This document shows positions 53,085 through 64,000 of a stretch of 64,000 nt of DNA, piece by piece. Every line of letters begins with the position of its first letter. Positions within the stretch are counted from its first letter, which is position 1. The stretch comes from Microbacterium arborescens (lineage in GTDB: Bacteria > Actinomycetota > Actinomycetes > Actinomycetales > Microbacteriaceae): positions 372,001 to 436,000 of the forward strand of contig QNUV01000099.1 of NCBI GenBank assembly GCA_003339645.1, written 5' to 3'. The notes under the pieces were generated by a model. It had not been told where the DNA came from, made no database searches, and saw only the letters and a program-made list of their open reading frames with translations. The translations under genes and the position numbers were made by a program.

Positions 53085-54308
53085 CTACTGCTTGTACGAC
53101 GACAGGAAGTTGCCCAGGCGCTCGATCGCCTCGGTCAGCACGCGCGCCTCGGGCAGCGTGACGATGCGCAGGTGGTCGGGGTCGGGCCAGTTGAACCCGG
53201 TCCCCTGCACCAGCAGCACGTGCTCGGCCACGAGGAAGTCGTAGACGAGCTTGCCGTCGTCGTGGATGTCGTGGACCTCGGGATCGAGGCGTGGAAACGC
53301 GTACAGCGCCCCCTCGGGCTTGTGACACGTCACGCCCGGGATGCTCTCGAGCCCCTCCCATGCGGCATCCCGCTGCTCGTGCAGCCGCCCCGTCGGCGCG
53401 ATCAGCGCTTCGATCGACTGCACGCCCGACAGCGCGGCCTGCACCGCGAACTGCGCGGGCACGTTCGGGCACAGGCGGGTCGAGGCCAGCAGCTGGATGC
53501 CCTCGAGGAAGCCCTTCGCATGCGCCTTGGGCCCCGTGATGACGAGCCAGCCCGAGCGGTACCCCGCGACGCGATACGTCTTGGAGAGGCCGTTGAACGT
53601 CAGACAGAGGAGGTCGGGCGCGAGGGTCGCCAACGGGATGTGGGTCGCCTCGTCGTAGAGGATCCGGTCGTAGATCTCGTCCGAGAGCAGGAGGAGCGAG
53701 TTCTCGCGGGCGATCTGCACGATGCCCTCGAGAACCTCGCGGCTGTACACCGCGCCCGTGGGATTGTTCGGGTTGATGACGACGATGGCCTTCGTCTGCG
53801 GAGTCACCTTCGAGCGGATGTCCTCGAGGTCGGGCTCCCAGCCCTGCGTCGCATCGCACAGGTAGTGCACGGGCTTGCCGCCGCCGAGGCTCGTCATCGC
53901 CGTCCACAGCGGATAGTCGGGCGCAGGGATCAGCACCTCGTCGCCCTCGTCGAGGAGAGCCTGCATCGTCATCGTGATCAGCTCGGATACACCGTTGCCG
54001 AGGTAGACGTCGTCGGGGTCGACGTGAGGGAACCCCGGAACCTCCTCGTAGCGCGACACGACGGCGCGCCGTGCGGAGAGGATGCCCCGACTGTCGCTGT
54101 AGCCGTGCGCGTTCGGCACCGACTCGATCATGTCGCGGACGATCTGGAAGGGCGCCTCGAACCCGAAGATGGCGGGGTTGCCGGTGTTGAGCTTCAGCAC
54201 GCGATGCCCGTCGGCCTCGAGTCGGTCGGCCTCGGCCAGGGCGCTGCCACGAATTTCGTAGAGGACGTCCTTGAGCTTCGATGACTGATCGAGGATTCGG
54301 CGGTTCAT
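53085..54308 (-). CDS. PLP-dependent aminotransferase, AlaT-like
   Basis: This 407-residue class I aminotransferase has HGYSDSRGILSARRAV, VYLGNGVSELI, NPNNPTGAVYSREVLEGI, SDEIYDRILYD and the PLP lysine in FNGLSKTYRVAGYRSGW. The layout follows the alanine/valine-pyruvate aminotransferase AlaT group rather than aspartate aminotransferase. TATCCT (54315-54320) ends 6 bases before the ATG, so the message is likely leaderless. A terminator hairpin separates it from secA upstream. It is convergent with the Rv3235-like gene, 6 bases apart. Confidence 0.93.
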   Translation of the reverse strand: MNRRILDQSSKLKDVLYEIRGSALAEADRLEADGHRVLKLNTGNPAIFGFEAPFQIVRDMIESVPNAHGYSDSRGILSARRAVVSRYEEVPGFPHVDPDDVYLGNGVSELITMTMQALLDEGDEVLIPAPDYPLWTAMTSLGGGKPVHYLCDATQGWEPDLEDIRSKVTPQTKAIVVINPNNPTGAVYSREVLEGIVQIARENSLLLLSDEIYDRILYDEATHIPLATLAPDLLCLTFNGLSKTYRVAGYRSGWLVITGPKAHAKGFLEGIQLLASTRLCPNVPAQFAVQAALSGVQSIEALIAPTGRLHEQRDAAWEGLESIPGVTCHKPEGALYAFPRLDPEVHDIHDDGKLVYDFLVAEHVLLVQGTGFNWPDPDHLRIVTLPEARVLTEAIERLGNFLSSYKQ

Positions 54309-54319
54309 CCGATCAGGAT

Positions 54320-54368
54320 ATCCGGCGGTCGAGCGGGCCGATCGACGATGCGTGGCCCGCTCGCCGGA

Positions 54369-54369
<1 letters not shown>
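54320..54369 (-). terminator. Terminator at the secA 3' end
   Basis: CGAGCGGGCC (54330-54339) and GGCCCGCTCG (54354-54363) form a 10-base stem, with a further outer pairing (54320-54327 with 54362-54369). The base of the stem includes the secA stop codon at 54369, and the promoter of the aminotransferase gene lies just beyond. Confidence 0.65.
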
Positions 54370-57158
<2,789 letters not shown>

Positions 57159-57318
57159 AGCGGATCTCCATCTGTCGGGTGCGCCGACGCCACGTCGGCC
57201 GCGCCCGCGCGTGCGCACGGGCATATGGAGCCCATGTTATCGGCCCGTGACCTTGGCGTCGCCTGCGAGAGACGACGACCTCCCGTCCGGCGACGACCGC
57301 GAGACCTAGGATCGGAGC

Positions 57319-58644
57319 ATGGCTGGATTCTGGGGCAGACGCAAGCGGGAACAGCAGGATGTCGCGGACGCGGACGCGAACCTCGCACGCGAGGCGGACA
57401 TCGCCCTCGTCGGAGCGGACGAGCGCCTGCGTGTCACGAGCGACGAGATGGTGTTCGCCGAGGCCGAGCTCGGCGACGAGGCCACTGCTCCGCTGCGCGA
57501 GGCGATCGCCGCAGTGCGCCACCACCTCGGCGAGGCGTTCCACCTCAAGCAGCTCAACCACGACGAGATCCCCGACACACCCGAAGAGGTGCGCACGCGG
57601 AACGCGCGCATCGTCCAGCTGTGCGAATGGGCCCAGGACCTGCTCGACGACCGCGTCTCGGCCCTGTCCGAGGCGATCGAGCGCGCCCGGCGGGCACCCG
57701 AGATCCTCGCCGGCATCCGGGCCGACGTCGCGGCCCTGCGCGAGCGCATCGCCCCCGCCCGCGCCGTCATCGACCGGGTCTCGAGCCGCTACCACCCCGA
57801 CGCGCTCAACCGGGTCAGCGGGAACGCGGATGAGGCCGCGGGACTGCTCGAGTTCGCTGAGCACGGGGCGGATGTCGCCGAGCGCCGGCGCGCTGCCGGC
57901 GAGCGCGGTCCCGCGAACATCGCGCTCGAGACCGCCACCGAAGCCGTGCGCCGCGCGCGCACCCTGCTCGACGCGGTCGACGACTTCGAGGTCGAGGCTC
58001 TACGGGCGCAGTCCACGCTCGCCGACGTCGTCGCCGACTCGCGCGACGACCTCGTCGCGGCGCGCACGGCTCCGCAGACCCCGGCGGTCACCACGGCGAT
58101 GGCGGAACTCCAGCAGGCGCTGACGCGCGTCAGCCCCGCCGGCACTCCGGGCGACCCGTTCGCGGAGCTGTCGATGCTCCGCGAGAAGAACGCGGCGCTC
58201 GACGTCGCCGTCGACACCGCCCGCGAGCGCGCTGCCCGCCCGATCCCGCCCGAGAGCCACGTCCGGCACGCGATCGACGACGCCGATCGCCAGCTGTCCG
58301 TCGCGCGGAGCGTCATCGCCGGTCACCGCGGGTGGATCGGCGCCGACGCGCGCACGCGGCTCGCCGAGGCCGAGAGTCTGCGCCTCGGGCTCGCTCCCGT
58401 CGGCCCGATCCCCGAAGACGACCGAGAGAAGGCACTCGCCGATGCGCGGCGGTGCGCCGCCCTCGCAGGCGAGGCCTTGCAGCTCGCCCAGCGCGACATC
58501 GACGGCTCGCGTCCGAACGACGGCTGGGGCGGCCCCGGCGGGTACGGCGGCGGCTGGGGCGGCCGCGGCAACGGCGGCAACATGGTGGGCGGCATCCTGG
58601 GTGGTCTCGTGATCGGCAGCATGCTCGACGGCATGTTCGACTGA
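57319..58644 (+). CDS. Coiled-coil protein, paralogue of the TPM protein's C-terminal half
   Basis: This 441-residue, mostly helical protein starts MAGFWGRRKREQQ and has no signal peptide. Residues 25-390 align by eye with the coiled-coil part of the TPM protein (7642-9681): ALVGADERLRVTSDEMVFAEAE matches ALVAADDAIRTSEQELGFATAQ, and EVRTRNARIVQLCEWAQ matches DVRAIHTRILELCAHAD. The tail is Gly/Trp-rich (GGWGGRGNGGN) then VGGILGGLVIGSMLDGMF, a possible membrane-dipping hairpin. TAGGAT ends 6 bases before the ATG. A strong hairpin follows. The function is unknown, and membrane scaffolding is likely. Confidence 0.88.
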   Translation: MAGFWGRRKREQQDVADADANLAREADIALVGADERLRVTSDEMVFAEAELGDEATAPLREAIAAVRHHLGEAFHLKQLNHDEIPDTPEEVRTRNARIVQLCEWAQDLLDDRVSALSEAIERARRAPEILAGIRADVAALRERIAPARAVIDRVSSRYHPDALNRVSGNADEAAGLLEFAEHGADVAERRRAAGERGPANIALETATEAVRRARTLLDAVDDFEVEALRAQSTLADVVADSRDDLVAARTAPQTPAVTTAMAELQQALTRVSPAGTPGDPFAELSMLREKNAALDVAVDTARERAARPIPPESHVRHAIDDADRQLSVARSVIAGHRGWIGADARTRLAEAESLRLGLAPVGPIPEDDREKALADARRCAALAGEALQLAQRDIDGSRPNDGWGGPGGYGGGWGGRGNGGNMVGGILGGLVIGSMLDGMFD

Positions 58645-58668
58645 CAGCCCCGGCTTCGGCCGGCACAC

Positions 58669-58709
58669 ACGACGGGGGCGGATGCCGTGATGGCACCCGC
58701 CCCCGTCGT
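58669..58709. terminator. Bidirectional terminator before hpf
   Basis: A 13-base perfect repeat (58669-58681 and 58697-58709) surrounds a 15-base loop containing a smaller GCC/GGC stem. It lies between convergent genes, with no T tract. Confidence 0.8.
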
Positions 58710-58719
58710 CGTCATCAGA

Positions 58720-59382
58720 TCAGGACGCGAGCTCGGCCTCCGGCGGAGCGGCCGCGGTCAGCGAGATGACACCGTAGTCCCACCCCTTGCGGCGGTACAC
58801 GACACTCGGGTGGTCGGTGCGGGCGTTGATGAACAGGAAGAAGTCGTGTCCGACGAGCTCCATCCGGTCGACGGCTTCCTCGACGGTCATCCACTCTGCG
58901 CCGAACTCCTTGGTTCGGATGACGACGGGCGTGTAGTCGTCCTCGTCGGCGGAGTCGCCGACAACGGGCACTTCGCCCGTCGCGACGGCACGCAGGACCT
59001 CGACCGATGCGGGTTCGACGTCGATGCCCTCGAGAGCGCCGGTTCCCTTGTCGAGCTTGGCTCCTCGCGGGTGGTTCCGCGCATCGACGCGCTTGTCCTT
59101 GGCGCGGCGAACCTGCTCGACGAGCTTGTCGACCGCGAGATCGAGGGCGACGAACTTGTCGCCGTCCGTGGCCTCGGCCCGGACGATCGGTCCCTTTCCG
59201 GTGAGGGTCAGTTCGACGGTCTCGTCATCCATGCGCCCGTTGCGGTAGGCATGATGCGTGACCTTGATGTCGAGGCGCTGCGCACGAGGTGCGAGCGTCT
59301 CGATGCGACTGGACTTCTCTTCAGCCACCGTGCGGAAGCGATCCGTGATCCCGACTCCCACGCCGACGATGCTGGTTTCCAT
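58720..59382 (-). CDS. hpf: Ribosome hibernation-promoting factor, long form
   Basis: Long HPF/RaiA-type factors make inactive 100S ribosomes in stationary phase or stress. The 220-residue protein has the N-terminal S30AE domain (about 1-110, with IVGVGVGITDRFRTVAEEKSSRIETL and MDDETVELTLTGKGP) and a C-terminal dimerisation domain (about 150-210, VVIRTKEFGAEWMTVEEAVDRMELVGHDFFLFINA and VVYRRKGWDYGVISL). AAGGAGGTCAGG immediately before the ATG is the best ribosome site in the window. The leader contains a perfect hairpin. Rv3241c is the mycobacterial counterpart by position. Confidence 0.96.
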   Translation of the reverse strand: METSIVGVGVGITDRFRTVAEEKSSRIETLAPRAQRLDIKVTHHAYRNGRMDDETVELTLTGKGPIVRAEATDGDKFVALDLAVDKLVEQVRRAKDKRVDARNHPRGAKLDKGTGALEGIDVEPASVEVLRAVATGEVPVVGDSADEDDYTPVVIRTKEFGAEWMTVEEAVDRMELVGHDFFLFINARTDHPSVVYRRKGWDYGVISLTAAAPPEAELAS

Positions 59383-59399
59383 CCTGACCTCCTTGCTCC

Positions 59400-59424
59400 G
59401 GTCCGCCCGGTTCAAGGGCGGACC
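59400..59424 (-). promoter_or_regulatory. Leader hairpin of hpf
   Basis: GGTCCGCCC (59400-59408) and GGGCGGACC (59416-59424) are perfect 9-base complements with a 7-base loop, ending 5 bases from the ribosome site. A smaller stem CCCCAC/GTGGGG lies at 59443-59458, and may be the comF terminator. The hairpin could regulate hpf translation. Confidence 0.5.
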
Positions 59425-59475
59425 TTCGTTCGCCTTGGTCTCCCCCACGCTAGTGGGGCGAGCGAGCATTGTCAC

Positions 59476-60183
59476 TCATGAACCGCCGGGAATACCTTCA
59501 GCGCTCACCCGGAGCGGGGTGTCGGCCAGCACGACGGCGCCCACGACCCGCCGCCCGGCGGCGCTGAGCGCGTTTCGCGCCGCACGCAGCGTCGCTCCCG
59601 TGGTCATCACGTCGTCGACGATGACGACGGCGCCCGTTCCCGGACGCGCGAGGAACGCGCCCGCGACGTTGCGCTCTCGCTCCGCGCGGCCGAGCAGACG
59701 CTGGTCGAGAGCACGGCCACGCGAGCGGAGCCACCGCCCGACACGGGCCTCGCAGCGCCGCGCGAGCAGCTCGGGCACGGCGTACCCCCGACGGCGCAGC
59801 GCCGCCCGTGACGGCGGAACCGGGACCAGCACGGCATCCGCCCACCCCGCTTGACGGACCAGGTCCGCCATCAGGGCGCCGAGCGGGCGGGCCAGGCCGG
59901 TGCGGCCGTCTTCTTTGAGAGCACGGACGACACGGGCGGCCGTGCCCTCGTAGCGCGCGACGCTGCGGACCTCGAGCCCGTCGGCATCGTGCCGGTGCGG
60001 TCGAGCGATCTCCGCGGCGCAGATCTCGCAGAGCGGTCGGCCCGGCGCGTCGCATCCCGCGCACCAGACGGGCATGAGCAGATCGAGCGCGTCGGCGAGG
60101 TGCTCACGCCACGGCCCGCGACGAAGGGGATCCGGGTGCACGCCCCCATGCTGTCGACGCATCGCCGTCAGCGGCAGCGTCAT
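59476..60183 (-). CDS. ComF-type amidophosphoribosyltransferase-fold protein
   Basis: This 235-residue protein has an N-terminal zinc ribbon CAGC...CEIC (residues about 41-56) and a C-terminal type I PRTase domain with VVIVDDVMTTGATLRAA, the PRPP-binding loop. ComF in B. subtilis acts in DNA uptake, but actinobacterial orthologues (Rv3242c) have no proven competence role, so phosphoribosyl transfer to an unknown acceptor is equally possible. ATG 60183 is one of two options (ATG 60162 is downstream). It lies between lpqB and hpf in the conserved order. Confidence 0.85.
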   Translation of the reverse strand: MTLPLTAMRRQHGGVHPDPLRRGPWREHLADALDLLMPVWCAGCDAPGRPLCEICAAEIARPHRHDADGLEVRSVARYEGTAARVVRALKEDGRTGLARPLGALMADLVRQAGWADAVLVPVPPSRAALRRRGYAVPELLARRCEARVGRWLRSRGRALDQRLLGRAERERNVAGAFLARPGTGAVVIVDDVMTTGATLRAARNALSAAGRRVVGAVVLADTPLRVSAEGIPGGS

Positions 60184-60228
60184 CCCGCGACTGTGGACGA
60201 CGGCGTCGGGCCCATCGCCGGGGAGAGG

Positions 60229-61906
60229 TCAGCGCGGCGCGCCCTGCTGGGTGGCGAGCACGCGGATGCCGCCCGCGACCGTCGGCCAGGCCTGCCCCTT
60301 CTGCGCGTAGAGGACGCCCTCGCCGTCGAGGAGACGGACGGCACGCAGCTGGTTCGTGGCGGCGATCGCGACGGGACCGGCCGGCGCGACGATCTCTTCG
60401 CCGAAGCCGCCGACCGACTGCGAGATGACGACATCGGCATCGCCGTCCTCCGCGAGGACCGCGATGGTCGATCCGTCGACCCAGCTCGCGTCGATACCCG
60501 TGCCGGGAAGCAGCGCCACGGTCTCGCGATCCCCCAGTCCCGCCGGAGCACCGTCGTCGTCGCGGAGGATGCCCGCGATCCACAGCGCCGGACGCGAGCC
60601 GTCGCGCACCAGGGCGGCGATGCGCGTGCCGTCGCGCGACACCTCGATGCTCGAGATCTGCGATGCCCCGGGCCACGCATTGGCGATCGAGACGACGGTG
60701 CCGTCGGGGCCCGTCGCCGTCAGGCCCGACGGCTCACCGGACGGCACACTCCAGATGAATCCCTGCGGATCTATGGTCGGGTCGATCAGGCCCGTCCGCT
60801 CGTCGACGATCTCGAAAGTCGCGTCGTCGCGCACGCGCACGACAGCGCCGGCTGACGTCCGAATGGCGGCCGTGCTGCGATCCGCCCCCAGCTGGATCGA
60901 CTCCGGCCCGAGATCGGGGAGGACGGCGGACAGCCCCGGCAGCGGCTCGATCTCGGAGCCGGAGAGGAATCCGAAGGCGTCCTCGGTCAGGACCGCCGGC
61001 CGGACATCGACGCGGATCGGTCGGACGTCGACCGCCTGGGCGGCGACCGGCTCGCCGTCGACCGACATCTGGGCGCCGCGGATACCGGCTGACTGCAGGC
61101 TCGCGTCCAGCTGCGCCTGCATCCGGTTGCGGGTCTCGGGCACGATCGCCAGCGCCGACTGCGACAGCGGCACCTGGGCCACTCCCCCCTCGAGCGGAAC
61201 CGCGCGCGTCGCGAGCTCGAGACTCTCGGGAAACGCCGAGTAGACCGCGCCCGACAGCCAGGGGCTGGGGTCGCCGTCGATGAGGGCCTCGGTGATGTGG
61301 GTGGCGGCGTTGGTCGCGGGGAACCAGCGACGGTCGGGAACGAGGTAGGTCCAGGACCGGTCGAAGTACATGACCGAGTACTCGCGGAAGACCGCCTGGA
61401 ACCGGGCGCGGTCGAGCACGACGCCGTCGGGCGCGTTCGAGATCCGCCACTCGCCCTCGACCTCGACGAGGGAGAAGTCGAGCGGCATCGAGCCGCCGTC
61501 GGTCACCGACATCGCCCCTGTGGCGTCGACGGCTGCTTCGGGGGTGATGGCGACGGTGACGGTCCCGTCGCCCGCGACGGTGTACACGCGTTCGCCCGGG
61601 AGGTCGATGGTGGCCCGGGCCGTCGGCTGCCACGACGAGCGGAAGTCCGGCGCGAGGAACTGCCGAGCCGTCCCCCAGTCGTCACGGGGTCCCGACCCCG
61701 CCGCGAGGAATCCTGCCACGATCTGCTGCGGTGTCGCCCCCCGGCGGCGGATCGTCGGGGAGGAAGGAGAAGTCGACCGCGCCGGCCTCCTGGTCGATCG
61801 GCGCCCCCGCGACGACGGGGCCCGAGGTCGGCAGCCCCGTGCAGCCGGCCAGCAGCAGGGCGAACAGCATCCCGAGGACGGCGGCGACCGAGCGCAGACG
61901 CTTCAC
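60229..61906 (-). pseudogene. lpqB: LpqB lipoprotein, interrupted by a +1 base in a homopolymer
   Basis: LpqB works with MtrAB in cell-wall and division control. The reading frame begins at GTG 61906 with lipoprotein signal VKRLRSVAAVLGMLFALLLAGC (Cys22), overlapping mtrB's stop by 4 bases. After DPPPG it shifts frame at a run of six C/G (61737-61742), and the rest continues in another frame (GTG at 61719 to 60229, with GerMN-like and beta-propeller parts). Removing one base gives ATPQQIVAGFLAAG and a normal 558-residue protein. Since everything else is conserved, I suspect a homopolymer error or a very recent mutation rather than an old pseudogene. Confidence 0.85.
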
Positions 61907-63573
61907 GACGAGCCTTTCGCGGGACGGGGAAGGGAGATCGGCTGGGTCAGCCCCAGATCGTCGAAGGGTACGCCATCCTCCCCCGGGTCCACCGGAAGGG
62001 GCGAGTGACCGTCGAGCGGCTCGCTGCGCCGGGGAATCGTGAGCACGAAGTTGGTTCCCCGCCCGAGCTCGGACCACACCGCGAGGGTGCCGCCGTGCAA
62101 CCGCGCGTCGCCGAGGGCGATCGAGAGTCCGAGCCCCGTGCCACCGATGGTGCGCTTGCGCGAGGGGTCGGCGCGCCAGAAGCGATCGAAGACGCGCTCG
62201 GCGTCGGCCGGCCGCATCCCCAGACCGTAGTCGCGCACGCCGATCGCGACCGCCCGCGCGTCGCTGTCGACGCTGACCACGATGGGCCGTCCCTCGCCGT
62301 GCTCGATCGCGTTGCCCAGCAGGTTGCGGACGATCCGGCGCACGCGCCGCGGGTCCATCTCCACGGGCGAATAGCCACCCGGAGCGACGAGTCGCACATC
62401 GCTGCCGTGCTGCTCGGCGAGCTGAGCCATCGAGGCGATGACGTCCTCGGCGAGCTGGGTCATACTCGTCGGCTCGCTCTCGAGCTGCACCGAGCCGGCA
62501 TCGTAGCGGCTGATCTCGAGCAGGTCGGTGAGGAGCACCTCGAACCGGTGCACCTGGTCGTGCAGCAGCTCCGCCGCGCGTGCGGCCACGGGATCGAAGT
62601 CCTCACGCCGGTCGTTGAGCATGTCGGAGGCGAGCCGGATCGTCGTCAGCGGCGTCCGCAGCTCGTGCGAGACGTCGGAGACGAATCGCTGCTGGACCTG
62701 CGACAGCTCGGCGAGCTCCTTGATCTGCGCCTCGATGCTGTCGGCCATCGCGTTGAACGACCGTCCGAGGGTGGCGAACTCGTCCTCGCCGCGCACCTGC
62801 AGCCGCACCGCGAGGTCGCCCGCCGCCAGCCGCGAGCTGCTTTCGGCCGCCTGCGCGATCGGCTCGGTCACCGAGCGCAGCACGATCCACGAGATCGCGC
62901 CGATGAGGACGACCAGCCCGACGCCGACGATCCACAACGTGATCTGGACGAAGGCGAGGGTCTGCGCCTCACTGGCCAGGTCGTAGCCGAGGTAGAGCTC
63001 GTAGGCCCCCACCTCGGGGAGGACGATCTGCTGCCCCACGACGATGCCGGGCACCTGACCTCCTGCTGACGCGGCGAAGCCGACGGGCTGCCACCACTGC
63101 AGCTCGTCATCGCTCTGCACCTGCGCGCGCAGCTCGTCGCTGATCCGGTCTGCGGGGAGACCCGCCGAGTCGAAGTCCTGCGGCGCGATGGCCGACGGTT
63201 CCGACGAAATCCGGAACGCGGCGATGCGGTCGGTCGAGGACTGGCGCTGAATAGAGGTGCGTACGCTCTCCATGAGGTTGTCGACGGCGACCACGTCGCC
63301 CCCGACCTCGGCGGCATCCAGCGTCGCCTGCGCCGACTGCGTCGCCCGCTGCGCCTCGGCGAGCAGCTGGGAGGTGCGCGACTCGAAGAGGTCGTTCTGA
63401 ATCGCCAGCGACATCCACACCAGTGCCACGGTGATCGTCAGCGCGGTCGCGCCGAGCGTGATCGCGACGGTGCGGAACCGCAGCGATCGCCGCCAGGTGC
63501 GGGCGAGCCGACGCCCCCACGATCGCCACCCGCGCGTCGCGACCGTCGCCGTCGTGACGGTGCGGATGGGCAT
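61903..63573 (-). CDS. mtrB: Two-component sensor kinase MtrB
   Basis: MtrB phosphorylates MtrA to control division and cell-wall genes. The 556-residue protein has two membrane helices (about 35-57 and 210-232) around an extracytoplasmic sensor domain, then a HAMP domain, the HisKA box FVSDVSHELRTPLTTIRLASDM with the phosphorylated His, and ATPase motifs NLLGNAIEHGEG, DYGLGMRP and GGTGLGLSIALGDARLHGG. A C-terminal polar tail of about 40 residues ends the protein. The ATG is 7 bases after the mtrA stop, and the stop overlaps the lpqB start, so the three form one operon. Confidence 0.96.
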   Translation of the reverse strand: MPIRTVTTATVATRGWRSWGRRLARTWRRSLRFRTVAITLGATALTITVALVWMSLAIQNDLFESRTSQLLAEAQRATQSAQATLDAAEVGGDVVAVDNLMESVRTSIQRQSSTDRIAAFRISSEPSAIAPQDFDSAGLPADRISDELRAQVQSDDELQWWQPVGFAASAGGQVPGIVVGQQIVLPEVGAYELYLGYDLASEAQTLAFVQITLWIVGVGLVVLIGAISWIVLRSVTEPIAQAAESSSRLAAGDLAVRLQVRGEDEFATLGRSFNAMADSIEAQIKELAELSQVQQRFVSDVSHELRTPLTTIRLASDMLNDRREDFDPVAARAAELLHDQVHRFEVLLTDLLEISRYDAGSVQLESEPTSMTQLAEDVIASMAQLAEQHGSDVRLVAPGGYSPVEMDPRRVRRIVRNLLGNAIEHGEGRPIVVSVDSDARAVAIGVRDYGLGMRPADAERVFDRFWRADPSRKRTIGGTGLGLSIALGDARLHGGTLAVWSELGRGTNFVLTIPRRSEPLDGHSPLPVDPGEDGVPFDDLGLTQPISLPRPAKGSS

Positions 63574-63580
63574 CGGAGCG

Positions 63581-64000
63581 TCAGATGACGGCGCCGGCGC
63601 GATAGCCGACGCCGCGGACGGTCGTCACGATGCGCGGGTTGTCGGGGTCGATCTCGACCTTCGCCCGCAGCCGCTGCACGTGCACGTTCACCAGACGCGT
63701 GTCGGCCTTGTAGTGGTAGCCCCAGACCTGCTCGAGGAGCATCTCGCGCGAGAAGACCTGCTGCGGCTTCGATGCGAGCGCGACGAGCAGCTCGAACTCC
63801 AGCGGCGTCAGCGCGATCACGTCGGCTCCGCGACGCACCTCGTGGCCCTCGACGTCGACGACGAGATCGCCGATGCGCAGCGACTCCGATGCCGACGCGA
63901 CCGCGGGACGCAGGCGGGTGCGGATCCGAGCGACGAGCTCCTTGGGGTTGAACGGCTTGACGATGTAGTCGTCGGCTCCCGACTCCAGCCCGCGCACGAC
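63581..64000 (-). CDS. mtrA: Response regulator MtrA, 5' end outside the window
   Basis: The visible 139 residues are the C-terminal part of MtrA. The end of the receiver domain shows VRGLESGADDYIVKPFNPKELVARIRTRL, including the conserved KPF Lys-Pro. The OmpR-type winged-helix domain follows (LTPLEFELLVALASKPQQVFSREMLLEQVWGY, then RLVNVHVQRLRAKVEIDPDNPRIVTTVRGVGYRA). The phospho-acceptor Asp lies outside. It is an essential regulator in mycobacteria. Together with mtrB and lpqB it forms the conserved mtrA-mtrB-lpqB operon. Confidence 0.95.
   Translation of the reverse strand, partial: VVRGLESGADDYIVKPFNPKELVARIRTRLRPAVASASESLRIGDLVVDVEGHEVRRGADVIALTPLEFELLVALASKPQQVFSREMLLEQVWGYHYKADTRLVNVHVQRLRAKVEIDPDNPRIVTTVRGVGYRAGAVI

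Overview
The window is a gene-dense, high-GC actinobacterial chromosome segment. It most resembles Microbacteriaceae, probably Microbacterium or a close relative (inferred from family content, not from a database search). Support comes from mycothiol-type redox control (SigR/RsrA), a WhiB1-type Fe-S regulator, the fused Kgd 2-oxoglutarate decarboxylase, the MtrA-MtrB-LpqB signalling block, GuaB1, a DUF3097 protein and a protein I recall as DUF7882. No rRNA, tRNA, CRISPR array, insertion sequence, phage gene or attachment site was seen. No stretch above about 220 bases lacks a gene.

Layout. 1-7.5 kb: a small coupled pair of unknown genes divergent from a MarR regulator, a Nei-type glycosylase, an alpha/beta hydrolase, small stress proteins, a paired SMR exporter, a CPBP-like membrane protein, TrmB and DUF3097. 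7.6-14.6 kb: a TPM/coiled-coil envelope protein with PspA, an arginase-fold enzyme coupled to an HExxH protein, an iron-box SIP-domain gene, a phosphatase/AhpD pair and a hydrolase. 14.8-21.1 kb: a five-gene peptide/nickel-type ABC importer operon with 4-base overlaps, then a protealysin-like M4 peptidase coupled to an emfourin-type inhibitor. 21.1-29.9 kb: a GNAT protein, Ung, an MFS exporter, an SDR, then metY and metX flanking a TerC gene under a yybP-ykoY manganese riboswitch and a divergent DUF2332 gene. 29.9-39.3 kb: an MFS carrier coupled to a thiamine-binding-family protein, GT87, NnrD, an old yellow enzyme, two CNNM/CorC-like proteins, a GNAT protein and GuaB1. 39.5-43.3 kb: Kgd. 43.4-64 kb: a core actinobacterial block, rsrA-sigR / aroA-rsgA-bcp / whiB1 / pdtaS with a MinD-like ATPase and a SAF protein / Rv3235-like / aminotransferase / secA / hpf / comF / lpqB / mtrB / mtrA. 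Its gene content matches, in rearranged form, the M. tuberculosis Rv3219-Rv3246 region as I recall it.

Functional themes are envelope stress and surveillance (TPM, PspA, MtrAB-LpqB, SecA), thiol and metal stress (SigR-RsrA, Bcp, the Mn riboswitch, an iron box) and sulfur amino-acid synthesis (MetX-MetY). Three regulatory readings stand out. First, a perfect GGAAT-N18-GTT SigR promoter for sigR lies across the start of divergent aroA. Second, about twenty genes have a [T/G]ANNNT hexamer ending 6-8 bases before the start codon, the signature of leaderless mRNAs, and this was used to choose starts. Third, lpqB is broken by one extra base in a six-base G/C run, which is either a sequencing artefact or a real frameshift.
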